Source of the DNA: Ignavigranum ruoffiae
GTDB taxonomy: Bacteria > Bacillota > Bacilli > Lactobacillales > Aerococcaceae
DNA length: 64,000 nt
Direction of reading: 5' to 3'
Assembly: GCF_900110675.1 (NCBI RefSeq)
Contig: NZ_FOEN01000006.1
Location: forward strand, 62,001 to 126,000
This document shows positions 51,374-58,927 of this stretch, in pieces. The notes under the pieces were generated by a model. That model was not told the origin of the DNA and did no database searches. It saw nothing but the letters and a program-made list of their open reading frames with translations. The translations under genes were made by a program, and so were the position numbers. Position 1 is the first letter of the stretch; every line of letters starts with the position of its first letter.

Positions 51374-52588
51374 ATGAAACGTATTGTTGTTCACTATGGA
51401 GAGCTCTCAACAAAGGGACGAAATCGCAAGTTGTTCCAACAGAGACTGGCCGACCATATTCGCTATCAGACCAAAGACTTAATAGGCCCGATCAAAATCA
51501 AACCTTGGTATGACTTTATGCATATCGAGTGGGAAGAAGAAAGCTATCAAACCATGATTGAAATATTGAAGAAGATTCCTGGCATTACTCGCTTTGAACC
51601 CTCATATCAGGTTGCCAAAGATATAGAAGCAATTAAAGACCAAGCTCGCCAGCTTTTCCAAGCCTTGAATCTCAAAGAGGGGGATTCTTTTAAAGTAGTG
51701 GCCAAGCGATCTGATAAGACCTTTGCTTATGATAGCTATGATATTCAGCGGATTGTTGGTGGAGATTTAGATGATCATTTTGCAGAACTCAATGTTTCTT
51801 TGAATCATCCCGACTATGTTTTGACGGTCTCCATTCATCAGGGCGATTATGCCTATTTAAGTCTAGATTCTTATCAAGGGATGCAAGGATTGCCTTATGG
51901 ATCTAGTGGCAAAGGAATGTTGATGTTATCAGGCGGTTTTGACTCGCCGATTGCGGGCTACTTGATGATCCGACGGGGGATGGAACTTGAGATGGTTCAT
52001 TTCTCCAGTCCACCTTATACCAGTCCCCAAGCTTTAGAGAAAGCTAAGAAATTAACGGCCCAGTTAAGTAAATATGCCATGCCGATTACTTTCCATGCGG
52101 TTCCTTTTGCTCGGATTCAAGAGGCTATCCGTGATCAGGTCCATGAGAATGAATCCATGACGGTCATGCGACGGATCATGTTGAGAATTACTGAAGCATT
52201 GATGCATCAACAAAAAGGTCAGGCCATCATTAATGGGGAGTCCTTAGGTCAAGTGGCTTCGCAAACCTTAACCAGTATGCAGGTGATTAATGAAGTGACT
52301 TCCACACCGATCTTAAGACCGCTGATTGCAACCGATAAGAATGATATCATTAAATTAGCCGAAGAAATCGGCACTTATGACTTGTCCAATCAACCTTACG
52401 AGGATTGTTGTACAGTCTTTGCGCCTCGTTCTCCTCATACCAAGCCCAAATTAGCAGTCATCGAAGACCAAGAAGCTAAGTTAGATTTGGAATCTTTAAT
52501 TGAAGAGGCTTTGGCCAATGTCCAAACCACAGTGATTGATCCAGCATACCTCTTAAAAGAACAGCAAGAATTTTCTGACCTGCTTTAA
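51374..52588 (+). CDS. thiI: tRNA 4-thiouridine synthase
   Basis: Transfers sulfur from the NifZ persulfide to U8 of tRNA. The N-terminal ferredoxin-like and THUMP domains (residues ~1-165) are followed by the PP-loop ATP-binding domain (LMLSGGFDSPIAGYLMIRRG). The catalytic cysteine region reads YEDCCTVFAPRSPHTKP. There is no C-terminal rhodanese domain, the short form typical of Bacillus and Lactobacillales, which matches an adjacent desulfurase donor. The 404 residues are normal. Confidence 0.96.
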   Translation: MKRIVVHYGELSTKGRNRKLFQQRLADHIRYQTKDLIGPIKIKPWYDFMHIEWEEESYQTMIEILKKIPGITRFEPSYQVAKDIEAIKDQARQLFQALNLKEGDSFKVVAKRSDKTFAYDSYDIQRIVGGDLDDHFAELNVSLNHPDYVLTVSIHQGDYAYLSLDSYQGMQGLPYGSSGKGMLMLSGGFDSPIAGYLMIRRGMELEMVHFSSPPYTSPQALEKAKKLTAQLSKYAMPITFHAVPFARIQEAIRDQVHENESMTVMRRIMLRITEALMHQQKGQAIINGESLGQVASQTLTSMQVINEVTSTPILRPLIATDKNDIIKLAEEIGTYDLSNQPYEDCCTVFAPRSPHTKPKLAVIEDQEAKLDLESLIEEALANVQTTVIDPAYLLKEQQEFSDLL

Positions 52589-52608
52589 TATAATTAAAAT
52601 CAGATATA

Positions 52609-52637
52609 TTGCAAAACGACTTAGATTATCTGATAAT
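52609..52637 (+). promoter_or_regulatory. Promoter of tpx with overlapping palindrome
   Basis: TTGCAA (52609-52614), 17-bp spacer, GATAAT (52632-52637). The 13-bp palindrome ATTATC-t-GATAAT (52625-52637) includes the -10. It is not the 7-1-7 TTAGAAT box seen at katA, so the regulator may differ. Confidence 0.55.
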
Positions 52638-52667
52638 TAAGTTATGAAGAAGGAAAGGATGATTTGA

Positions 52668-53168
52668 ATGCAAGTAACTTTTAAAGGGAAACCCATTGAA
52701 ATTCAAGGAAATCCAGTTCAAGTAGGAGAACAAATTCCAGACGTACAAATGAAGAATGGACAAGGCGAATTAGTTAGCCTACATGATTTGCTAAAAGGTA
52801 AAGTCACTGTATTAAGTGTCGTTCCAGATGTATTAACTCGTACCTGCGAATTGCAGACGAAACATTTTCAAGATGCGACGAAAGATAAAGGGTATCAATT
52901 TATCACAGCCAGTCGAAATTCGGTTGATGAATTTAACCAATGGAATCGCGATAATCAATTGAATGTGGCTAGTTTATCTGATACCAATCAAGAATTCGGT
53001 CAAGCCATGGGGATTGAAATTGATTTAGGTGGCAAAACTGTCTTAACGCGATCAGTCTTTGTCGTCGACCCTGAATTACATATTGTTTATGCTCAATATG
53101 TCCCTGAAATTGCGGAAGAACCCGACTATGAACCGGTCCTTACGGTGGCCGACCAAATTAAAGAATAA
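52668..53168 (+). CDS. tpx: Thiol peroxidase (Tpx) without resolving cysteine
   Basis: Peroxiredoxin of the atypical 2-Cys Tpx group that reduces peroxides with thioredoxin. It shows FKGKPIEIQGNPVQVGEQIPD at the N-terminus, VTVLSVVPDVLTRTCELQT with Thr57-x-x-Cys60, and LTRSVFVVDPE with the conserved Arg. Tpx proteins normally have a second, resolving Cys about 35 residues later (FAQxRFCGAEG); here that stretch reads SVDEFNQWNRDNQLN. Cys60 is the only cysteine in the 166 residues. It must therefore use another thiol for turnover. AAAGGATGA precedes the start. Confidence 0.9.
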   Translation: MQVTFKGKPIEIQGNPVQVGEQIPDVQMKNGQGELVSLHDLLKGKVTVLSVVPDVLTRTCELQTKHFQDATKDKGYQFITASRNSVDEFNQWNRDNQLNVASLSDTNQEFGQAMGIEIDLGGKTVLTRSVFVVDPELHIVYAQYVPEIAEEPDYEPVLTVADQIKE

Positions 53169-53174
53169 TTACTC

Positions 53175-53202
53175 AAGCTGGCTTAAAAAGGCCAGCTTTT
53201 TT
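53175..53202 (+). terminator. Terminator after tpx
   Basis: AAGCTGGC (53175-53182) pairs with GCCAGCTT (53191-53198), then TTTT. Confidence 0.85.
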
Positions 53203-53287
53203 GGTGTCTTGATTCATTTACCCAAATTGTTAGCAGATTCAGCCACCTTGACTTATAATTAAACTAAGTCATATTAGGAGGTAATTT

Positions 53288-54505
53288 ATGGAGATTCAGC
53301 AGAAGATTAAAGCATTGAGCCAGGATTTTGAAAGTTTCTATCTGTATGATGAAGCAGGAATTATTCAGGCTGCCAATCAGTTACAGGTCACTTTCCCTGA
53401 AATTTCTTTCTTATATTCAATGAAATGTAACGCCAATATGGATGTCAATCAGAGTATTTTCCGGCAGGGATATGGGGCGGATGCGGCCAGTTTACAAGAA
53501 GTATATCGGGCACAACGATTAGGGTTAAAGCCCGATCAGATTTATTATTCAGCTCCGGGTAAATCTGATAATGAAATTATCGCTGCTCTGGATAAGTCGA
53601 TGATTATTGCCGATAGTTTGGCTGAGGTTCGTCGGATTGAGCAGATTGCTCAAGACCTAGAACAAGCAGTGAAGATTGGCGTGCGGATTAACCCGGCCAT
53701 CTCATTTGAGGGTGGGCCTGGCACAGCATCGAAATTTGGGATCGATGAAGATCAATTTATTGATTTTGCCCAGAAAGAAAGATTAAATCACGTAGAGATT
53801 GTCGGTCTGCATATCCATTTGCGTAGTCAAGAACTGCAAGCTGAAGTGCTATTAACTTATTATCAGAATTTATTTAGATTAGCTCGGCGCATTCAAGAAC
53901 ACACGGGCATGGATTTGACCTATTTAAATATGGGATCTGGCATCGGTATTCCTTATAGTAGTCAAGATTCAAGACTTGATTTAGATCAATTAAAACAAGG
54001 ACTTCAGCCAGCCATGAAGGACTTTAAAGAGGACTTTCCTGATGTCAACCTAATTATCGAAGTGGGACGTTATCTAGTAGGGAACCATGGTTATTATGCC
54101 AGTCGGGTGATGGATCGTAAGTTATCTCAGGGTCAGACCTTCCTGATTTTAAAGAATACGTTGAATGGTTTCATTCGGCCTTCACTAGCCCAGCTTGTCG
54201 CTAAATACAGCCAAGATGAACAACCGATGGCCAGTGAACCCCTATTTACCAAAATCGATGCCTTTGATTTTATTCCTTTAGGCGATTCAAAAACCAAAGA
54301 ACGAGTTAATCTGGTCGGTAATTTGTGCACCGGAACCGATCTGATTGTCGAGCAGATTGAGCTAGAACGTTTGGAAATCGGTGATGTATTAATGATTACC
54401 AATGCTGGAGCCTATGCTCAAGTGCTATCCCCTCATCAATTTTCATCACAAGAGCGTCCGGTCGAAATTCTGCTGCGCGAGAATGGCAATATTGTTATTA
54501 ATTAG
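53288..54505 (+). CDS. Fold-type III PLP-dependent decarboxylase (DAP/ornithine decarboxylase-like)
   Basis: Cytoplasmic PLP enzyme with an alanine-racemase-like barrel and a C-terminal beta domain. The PLP-binding Lys lies in YSMKCNANMDV, and EVGRYLVGNHGYY is the conserved Glu-Gly-Arg segment. At sites that set substrate it departs from LysA: HIHLRSQ in place of HxHxGSQ, and CTGTD in place of CESGD. It may act on diaminopimelate, ornithine or an acyl-carrier-bound amino acid; I cannot choose. AGGAGG precedes the ATG. A small secreted-protein gene follows after ~60 nt. Confidence 0.8.
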   Translation: MEIQQKIKALSQDFESFYLYDEAGIIQAANQLQVTFPEISFLYSMKCNANMDVNQSIFRQGYGADAASLQEVYRAQRLGLKPDQIYYSAPGKSDNEIIAALDKSMIIADSLAEVRRIEQIAQDLEQAVKIGVRINPAISFEGGPGTASKFGIDEDQFIDFAQKERLNHVEIVGLHIHLRSQELQAEVLLTYYQNLFRLARRIQEHTGMDLTYLNMGSGIGIPYSSQDSRLDLDQLKQGLQPAMKDFKEDFPDVNLIIEVGRYLVGNHGYYASRVMDRKLSQGQTFLILKNTLNGFIRPSLAQLVAKYSQDEQPMASEPLFTKIDAFDFIPLGDSKTKERVNLVGNLCTGTDLIVEQIELERLEIGDVLMITNAGAYAQVLSPHQFSSQERPVEILLRENGNIVIN

Positions 54506-54563
54506 AGTGAATTACGTCTGATGGATTCAAAGCCTTAATCTAGATTGAAAGGAGGGTGGGAGA

Positions 54564-55019
54564 ATGATGAAAAAACATAAATTTTTAAAGGGTCTAGGGC
54601 TTATTATGGTCATGGTGGCCGTATTTATCTCAGCCAATACAAAAGTTTCAGGTCAAACTATATCTGCAGACTCACTAGAACAACCGCTGACCTTTATCAG
54701 TCACGTAGTGACTCGGCCCAGTGAAATCTATCTAGATCCTCAAGCGAATGAAATTATCTTTCGGAGCCAAGATGATGAAATTAGCCAAAGATTAGTAAGT
54801 ATCCAGGCACAAAATGAACAAGAAATTAAATTAAAATCAGCTTATTGTTCGCGGGTTAAAGTGATTAAGGTAAGTCAACAAATCGAATGGAATCCAACTG
54901 AAGATAGTAACTTCCCTGAAGCCCAGGCCTTTCTCTTTAAGTCACGTGAAGATCGTCTTTCCATCGCTATCCGCTTAGATCCTGAAACGGACATCTACAC
55001 CGAATATATATTAAAATAA
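54564..55019 (+). CDS. Small secreted protein of unknown function
   Basis: Not recognised. The 151 residues begin with a Sec signal peptide (MMKKHKFLKGLGLIMVMVAV then FISANTKVSGQ), probably cleaved near residue 31. The mature ~120 residues contain one Cys (SAYCSRVK) and end in a short beta-rich stretch (RLSIAIRLDPETDIYTEYILK). There is no lipobox or sorting signal. The SD AAAGGAGG is strong. It follows the PLP decarboxylase in the same direction and may share its transcript. Confidence 0.72.
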   Translation: MMKKHKFLKGLGLIMVMVAVFISANTKVSGQTISADSLEQPLTFISHVVTRPSEIYLDPQANEIIFRSQDDEISQRLVSIQAQNEQEIKLKSAYCSRVKVIKVSQQIEWNPTEDSNFPEAQAFLFKSREDRLSIAIRLDPETDIYTEYILK

Positions 55020-55027
55020 TTAATCAA

Positions 55028-55067
55028 AGCCAATCCGAACCAGCACTAAAGTCTAATCGGATTGGCT
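55028..55067. terminator. Bidirectional terminator
   Basis: AGCCAATCCGA (55028-55038) pairs with TCGGATTGGCT (55057-55067) between convergent secreted-protein genes. Confidence 0.8.
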
Positions 55068-55081
55068 ATCATTTTGTCTGA

Positions 55082-55984
55082 TTATTCTTCATAAGAAGGG
55101 GGTTGGTTTTTAAAGTCCTTGGGGATTTCAAAATTAAGATCTTGATTGTGCTTTATTTGATCAAAAGAGACAGACAATTCTTCTTGGTCCGATGTGTTCT
55201 CAAGTGTATTTTGACCATGTATGGTGATGGAATTAAAGCTATGAGTTTCCTTGTCAACTAGGAAATGGATCTGAATATTGGCTTCATTGATCAGACGAGC
55301 ATAATCTTCGACTTCATCCTTAGATAATAGTAGATCCTCTGGATCCATTCCTTGAGATGTAGCTTCTTTGTATAAGGCTTGATAGATGGCCCACCATTGA
55401 TCTGGTGTATAGTTAAGCTTCCATAAAATCTGATAATCTTGGTCTGTCTGACTCATGGTGAAATTCTTAATCAGTTCGGGATCTCTCGCTAAAGCGACCA
55501 TCCGTTGACCTTGCTGGGCAATATAGGGAAACCATTCTTCTTCCAACATCTGAACAATGTCCGTGAACTCGATATCTTGGCCGATATAGGATTCAATCCA
55601 AGGATCAGCGTTTACTTCGGGATCTAAATAAGTGTAGCGTAAACCGAATTTATTTTGAATGAAAAACGCTTCTGCAAAAGCATTCTCCTCGATTCCTAAA
55701 TCTTTGATGGGTGAGATCTTTAATTTGGCTTTGAGGGCAAAATCGGGTTGTACTTGCAATTCCAAAGGAAGTTGAGCTTCGAAACTTTCCTCGAGATTCT
55801 CGGTACCTTCTTTAGTGAAAGACAAGTTCATTTGAAATTGAATATTTTCTAAATCTTGATAACTTTCTAGCGTCTTTTCCAGAATATCGGCTAAATCGGG
55901 GTCACTTTCTTGAGCTTGGACTGAGGGAATCATTATAAAGATAAGTAGCAAGCATAGGAAATACTTTCTAAGCTGATCAATCAT
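55082..55984 (-). CDS. Secreted protein, LolA/DUF6612-like
   Basis: I assign no firm family. The 300-residue protein starts MIDQLRKYFLCLLLIFIMIP (Sec signal peptide) with SVQAQES after it, cleaved near Ala-Gln. The mature chain has alternating strands with regular 'SYQDLENIQFQMNLSF' and 'FALKAKLKISP' stretches, as in outer-face lipid- or ligand-binding proteins. It has no lipobox Cys in the right place. The start at 55984 is chosen because GGGAGGAAGG lies 2-10 nt upstream; an in-frame ATG 20 codons earlier gives a basic, non-secretory extension. It is convergent with the small secreted protein. Confidence 0.72.
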   Translation of the reverse strand: MIDQLRKYFLCLLLIFIMIPSVQAQESDPDLADILEKTLESYQDLENIQFQMNLSFTKEGTENLEESFEAQLPLELQVQPDFALKAKLKISPIKDLGIEENAFAEAFFIQNKFGLRYTYLDPEVNADPWIESYIGQDIEFTDIVQMLEEEWFPYIAQQGQRMVALARDPELIKNFTMSQTDQDYQILWKLNYTPDQWWAIYQALYKEATSQGMDPEDLLLSKDEVEDYARLINEANIQIHFLVDKETHSFNSITIHGQNTLENTSDQEELSVSFDQIKHNQDLNFEIPKDFKNQPPSYEE

Positions 55985-56153
55985 AGCCTTCCTCCCAAAT
56001 ATTTTTATTTTCTTAATCATAAGCGAAAGGGCTAAGATGAGCAATGAATATGATTGGTATTGTTAAGTTGAGTCTTGCTTTTAGAAATTTAGCGATATAA
56101 GCTATAAGTAAGAAAAATCAGAGAAATTTGTAAACCAAGATGAGGAGTAAAAC

Positions 56154-56759
56154 ATGAATAAACTTTCCTATCAAACTTTAACAGCTGATCAACCTTATCA
56201 GCTCGTTGATATACGTCAAGCCAGTCAATTTCGTCAAGCCTTTGTTCCAGGTTCCATCAATTTGACCCTGAATAATTTTAGTAATTATGCTGAAGGGGTT
56301 CTAAATAGAGATGAGGCGATTATTTGGATCATTGACCAAACAGATTCCAGTTTAATCCAAACCATTGAAGATATTTCTGAAGGTTATTCATCCATAGGTT
56401 TTATTGAGTTTGCTGCTTTCCCGTCTGACATGCTCCAGAGCGTAGCTTCCATCCCTGCCGAAGATTTCTTAGCAATCAATCACACCGCTTATCAATTAAT
56501 CGATGTCCGTCAACAGGCTGAAATAACTCGGCCAGCGCCAAAGAAAAATTTACTTTCGATTCCACTAGCCCAGCTAAAATCACAAATTAATCAATTAAAT
56601 CATGAAGATAAGCAATATTTGCTCTGTGGTTCAGGAAACCGAGCGACTACAGCGGCCTCTTTATTAGCGCGGGCAGGAATGCAACCGGTTGTGATCGAAG
56701 GCGGAATGAAAGCAGTACAAGCCTGTCAAAGTATCCAAGCCACCATCAGCGAAGATTAA
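56154..56759 (+). CDS. Tandem rhodanese-domain protein
   Basis: Cytoplasmic protein of 201 residues with two rhodanese-like halves. The first (residues ~3-95: LVDIRQASQFRQAFVPGSINL) lacks the active-site Cys: the equivalent stretch reads IIWIIDQTDSSL. The second (residues ~105-195: LIDVRQQAEITRPAP) has YLLCGSGNRATTAASLL, a functional Cys-x-x-Gly-x-Arg loop. It probably moves sulfur from thiosulfate or persulfides. The start is set by GAGGAG. Its stop codon overlaps that of the convergent methyltransferase gene. Confidence 0.83.
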   Translation: MNKLSYQTLTADQPYQLVDIRQASQFRQAFVPGSINLTLNNFSNYAEGVLNRDEAIIWIIDQTDSSLIQTIEDISEGYSSIGFIEFAAFPSDMLQSVASIPAEDFLAINHTAYQLIDVRQQAEITRPAPKKNLLSIPLAQLKSQINQLNHEDKQYLLCGSGNRATTAASLLARAGMQPVVIEGGMKAVQACQSIQATISED

Positions 56760-57409
56760 GCTATCTTCTTTAAAGTTATCCAGCTTTTAGAATCGGTGGC
56801 TAGAATCTTAAAGCCAAACTGCTTGGCGATATAGGTAAATGTAGGTAGAGCATAGAAGATGACATGACTGGGGTCATGCATATACCACCATTGTTCAAAA
56901 TCCTTTCGTTCTTGAGGGGCAAAGTGAGTACACAGGCATAATATCCCCTTGGGGCTTAGAAGTCGGTGGAGCTGTCTAAATTCAGAAGCGGGCAGGTGAA
57001 AATGCTCTGCAACTTCAATGCAGCTAATCAGTTGATAAGCTTGATCCTTGAGTAAGCTAGTATCCGTAGCAAAATAAGGATCAAAATTAACCACCTTTTG
57101 CTGATAGTATTTATCCATCACTTGAGCTAATACTGGCTGGGGCCCCGATCCATAATCTAGTCCGAGGCTATCTCGACCTAGAGAAAAGAAGGGCGAGATG
57201 GCCTGATCGATGATACTGACGAAATATTGCTGATAGCCTGGATTGTCGAGCGCGTTTTGATGGAGTAGGTAACGATGACGTTCAGCTTGTTGGCTAAGAA
57301 ATTCCTTTGGATCACGACAAATAGCCCGACAATGCGGGCAGGACCAGAAATGACCAAAAGGGTTCTGGTTAAATAATTGACAGGCATGCTGGCAGAGTAA
57401 ACATTTCAA
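56756..57409 (-). CDS. Class I SAM-dependent methyltransferase with N-terminal zinc ribbon
   Basis: Protein of 217 residues. Cys3-x2-Cys6 and CPHC at ~24-27 look like a zinc ribbon. A Rossmann-like SAM domain follows, with LGLDYGSGPQPVLAQVM (SAM loop), FDPYF (second acidic motif) and ISCIEVAEHFHLP. The substrate is unknown; similar proteins methylate RNA, protein or small molecules. The start is TTG at 57409, preceded by GAGGAG nine nt upstream. It begins one nt after the relP-type gene stop, so the two are translationally coupled. Confidence 0.78.
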   Translation of the reverse strand: MKCLLCQHACQLFNQNPFGHFWSCPHCRAICRDPKEFLSQQAERHRYLLHQNALDNPGYQQYFVSIIDQAISPFFSLGRDSLGLDYGSGPQPVLAQVMDKYYQQKVVNFDPYFATDTSLLKDQAYQLISCIEVAEHFHLPASEFRQLHRLLSPKGILCLCTHFAPQERKDFEQWWYMHDPSHVIFYALPTFTYIAKQFGFKILATDSKSWITLKKIA

Positions 57410-57410
57410 T

Positions 57411-58088
57411 TTAGATTTCTCCTCGAAGGGTCAGCGGGGGCATGACTTCCTTATGGATGTCTTGCATTTTACGTTCAATTTGATTTAATTGCTCAGAGCA
57501 ATCTAGGAGTTTACTCAGGTTATCATCTGAAAGGGTATGTTTATGCTTCGCTTTGTATTTTAATTCATGTTCAAGACTGGCCCACATATCCATGGCGACG
57601 GTTCGGAATTGGATTTCTACGGGAACTTGTAAGGCGCCACGGGAAAGATAGACTGGAATAGTAACAATCACATGGAGACTGCGATAGCCAGAGGCTTTGG
57701 GCTCTTTGATATAATCTTCACGCTGGATAATCTGCACATCGTTCTGGCTTAGTAGTAATCGCTCCATGGTATATAAATCTTCCAAATAATTACAGATGAC
57801 CCGAACACCCGCAATATCATGAATATGATTCTGAGCGTCCTGCAAAGTAATAGGAAGGTTTAAACGATCCATCTTTTCAATCAGACTGTCTAAAGATTTT
57901 AAACGCTTCTCAATATGATGAATGGGATTATGTTCATAGGTAACCTTGAACTCTTGATCCAAGTTGAGAAATTTGGTATGAATCTCATTAAGCGCGGCTG
58001 AATAAATTTGGCGGAATTGTGCGAGATCGCGAATGTTTTCGGCAAATTTTTTAGCGGCAATCTGAGTTTCTTCGGCTTGACTTGTCAT
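57411..58088 (-). CDS. relP: Small alarmone synthetase, RelP/YwaC type
   Basis: Makes pGpp and ppGpp from ATP plus GMP, GDP or GTP under cell-wall or other stress. RelA/SpoT synthetase motifs are present: HNPIHHIEKRLKS, IHDIAGVRVICN (91-96 DIAGVR), GYRSLH (134-139) and EIQFRT (158-163). There is no hydrolase domain. The pattern resembles Bacillus YwaC (SasA) more than YjbM. The second of two close ATG codons (58086-58088) is chosen, because the SD GGAGGT overlaps the first. Length is 225 residues. The methyltransferase follows directly. Confidence 0.9.
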   Translation of the reverse strand: MTSQAEETQIAAKKFAENIRDLAQFRQIYSAALNEIHTKFLNLDQEFKVTYEHNPIHHIEKRLKSLDSLIEKMDRLNLPITLQDAQNHIHDIAGVRVICNYLEDLYTMERLLLSQNDVQIIQREDYIKEPKASGYRSLHVIVTIPVYLSRGALQVPVEIQFRTVAMDMWASLEHELKYKAKHKHTLSDDNLSKLLDCSEQLNQIERKMQDIHKEVMPPLTLRGEI

Positions 58089-58116
58089 AATGACCTCCAT
58101 TTATCTATTCTAAGTT

Positions 58117-58122
58117 ATTATA
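58117..58122 (-). promoter_or_regulatory. -10 element of the relP gene
   Basis: Minus-strand TATAAT (58117-58122) lies ~29 bp upstream of the relP ATG. A -35 match about 17 bp further is weak. Confidence 0.5.
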
Positions 58123-58146
58123 CTAGACCCATGTCCGATAAAAAAG

Positions 58147-58172
58147 TGCAAACGGTTTAATTTTGATATAAT
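58147..58172 (+). promoter_or_regulatory. Promoter of the sirtuin gene with candidate cre site
   Basis: TGaTATAAT (58164-58172) is an extended -10. TGCAAACGGTTTAAT (58147-58161), just upstream, differs from the cre consensus TGNNARCGNWWWCAW at one position. It lies between divergent relP and sirtuin genes and could control both. Inference. Confidence 0.45.
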
Positions 58173-58192
58173 GTCATTAAGGAGATGATTGA

Positions 58193-58927
58193 ATGTCGGA
58201 GCAAATTGAGGCCTTAACCGATGCCTTGAAGCAAAGTCAACGGATTGTTTTTTTCGGCGGCGCCGGTGTTTCTACGGAAAGTGGCATTCCCGATTTTCGT
58301 TCGGCGGATGGTATCTTTATGCAAGAAACGGGAAACCAGTATCGTCCAGAACAAATTATTTCGCATAGTTTCTTTAAGCGCTTTCCAGCAGTTTATTTTG
58401 ATTTTCATTTTGATAAATTGGTCTATCCTTTAGCTCAACCTAATCTGGCCCACACTTTTCTAGTAGAATTAGAAAAAATGGGCAAGGATGTCAGTGTCGT
58501 TACTCAGAATATTGACGGCTTACATCAACTGGCTGGCTCTAGTAAGGTCTATGAACTTCACGGAAGTGTCTATGACAATTATTGTTTAACTTGTGGTAGA
58601 CATTATTTAGTCGATCAACTGCAAAGAGATGAAGCGGGGATACCACGTTGTCCCGAAGATGGCGGTATTGTTCGGCCCAATATTGTAATGTATGAAGAGC
58701 CTTTAGACCAGCAGACCATTATGCAAGCGATTGATGCGATTCGTTCAGCTGATCTGTTAATTGTAGCTGGGACGTCTTTAGTAGTGTATCCGGCAGCGAG
58801 TTTTATTAATTACTTTCAAGGAGATCAGATGGTGATTATTAATAAATCGCCTCTACAAGTCACTTATCCTGGTGCTTTAGTCTTTGAAGATAGTATTTCC
58901 CATGTTTTTAGTCAGGTGGAATTATGA
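58193..58927 (+). CDS. cobB: NAD-dependent protein deacylase, Sir2 family
   Basis: Removes acyl groups from lysines using NAD+. The Rossmann segments are GGAGVSTESGIPDFR (22-36) and TQNIDGLH (104-111), with catalytic His123 in ELHGSV. The zinc module has Cys131, Cys134 and Cys153, but the fourth position is Asp156 (CPEDGG) where sirtuins usually have Cys. NIVMYEE and AGTSLVVYPAA follow. The 244 residues are normal. It overlaps the AAG glycosylase gene by ATGA. Confidence 0.93.
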   Translation: MSEQIEALTDALKQSQRIVFFGGAGVSTESGIPDFRSADGIFMQETGNQYRPEQIISHSFFKRFPAVYFDFHFDKLVYPLAQPNLAHTFLVELEKMGKDVSVVTQNIDGLHQLAGSSKVYELHGSVYDNYCLTCGRHYLVDQLQRDEAGIPRCPEDGGIVRPNIVMYEEPLDQQTIMQAIDAIRSADLLIVAGTSLVVYPAASFINYFQGDQMVIINKSPLQVTYPGALVFEDSISHVFSQVEL

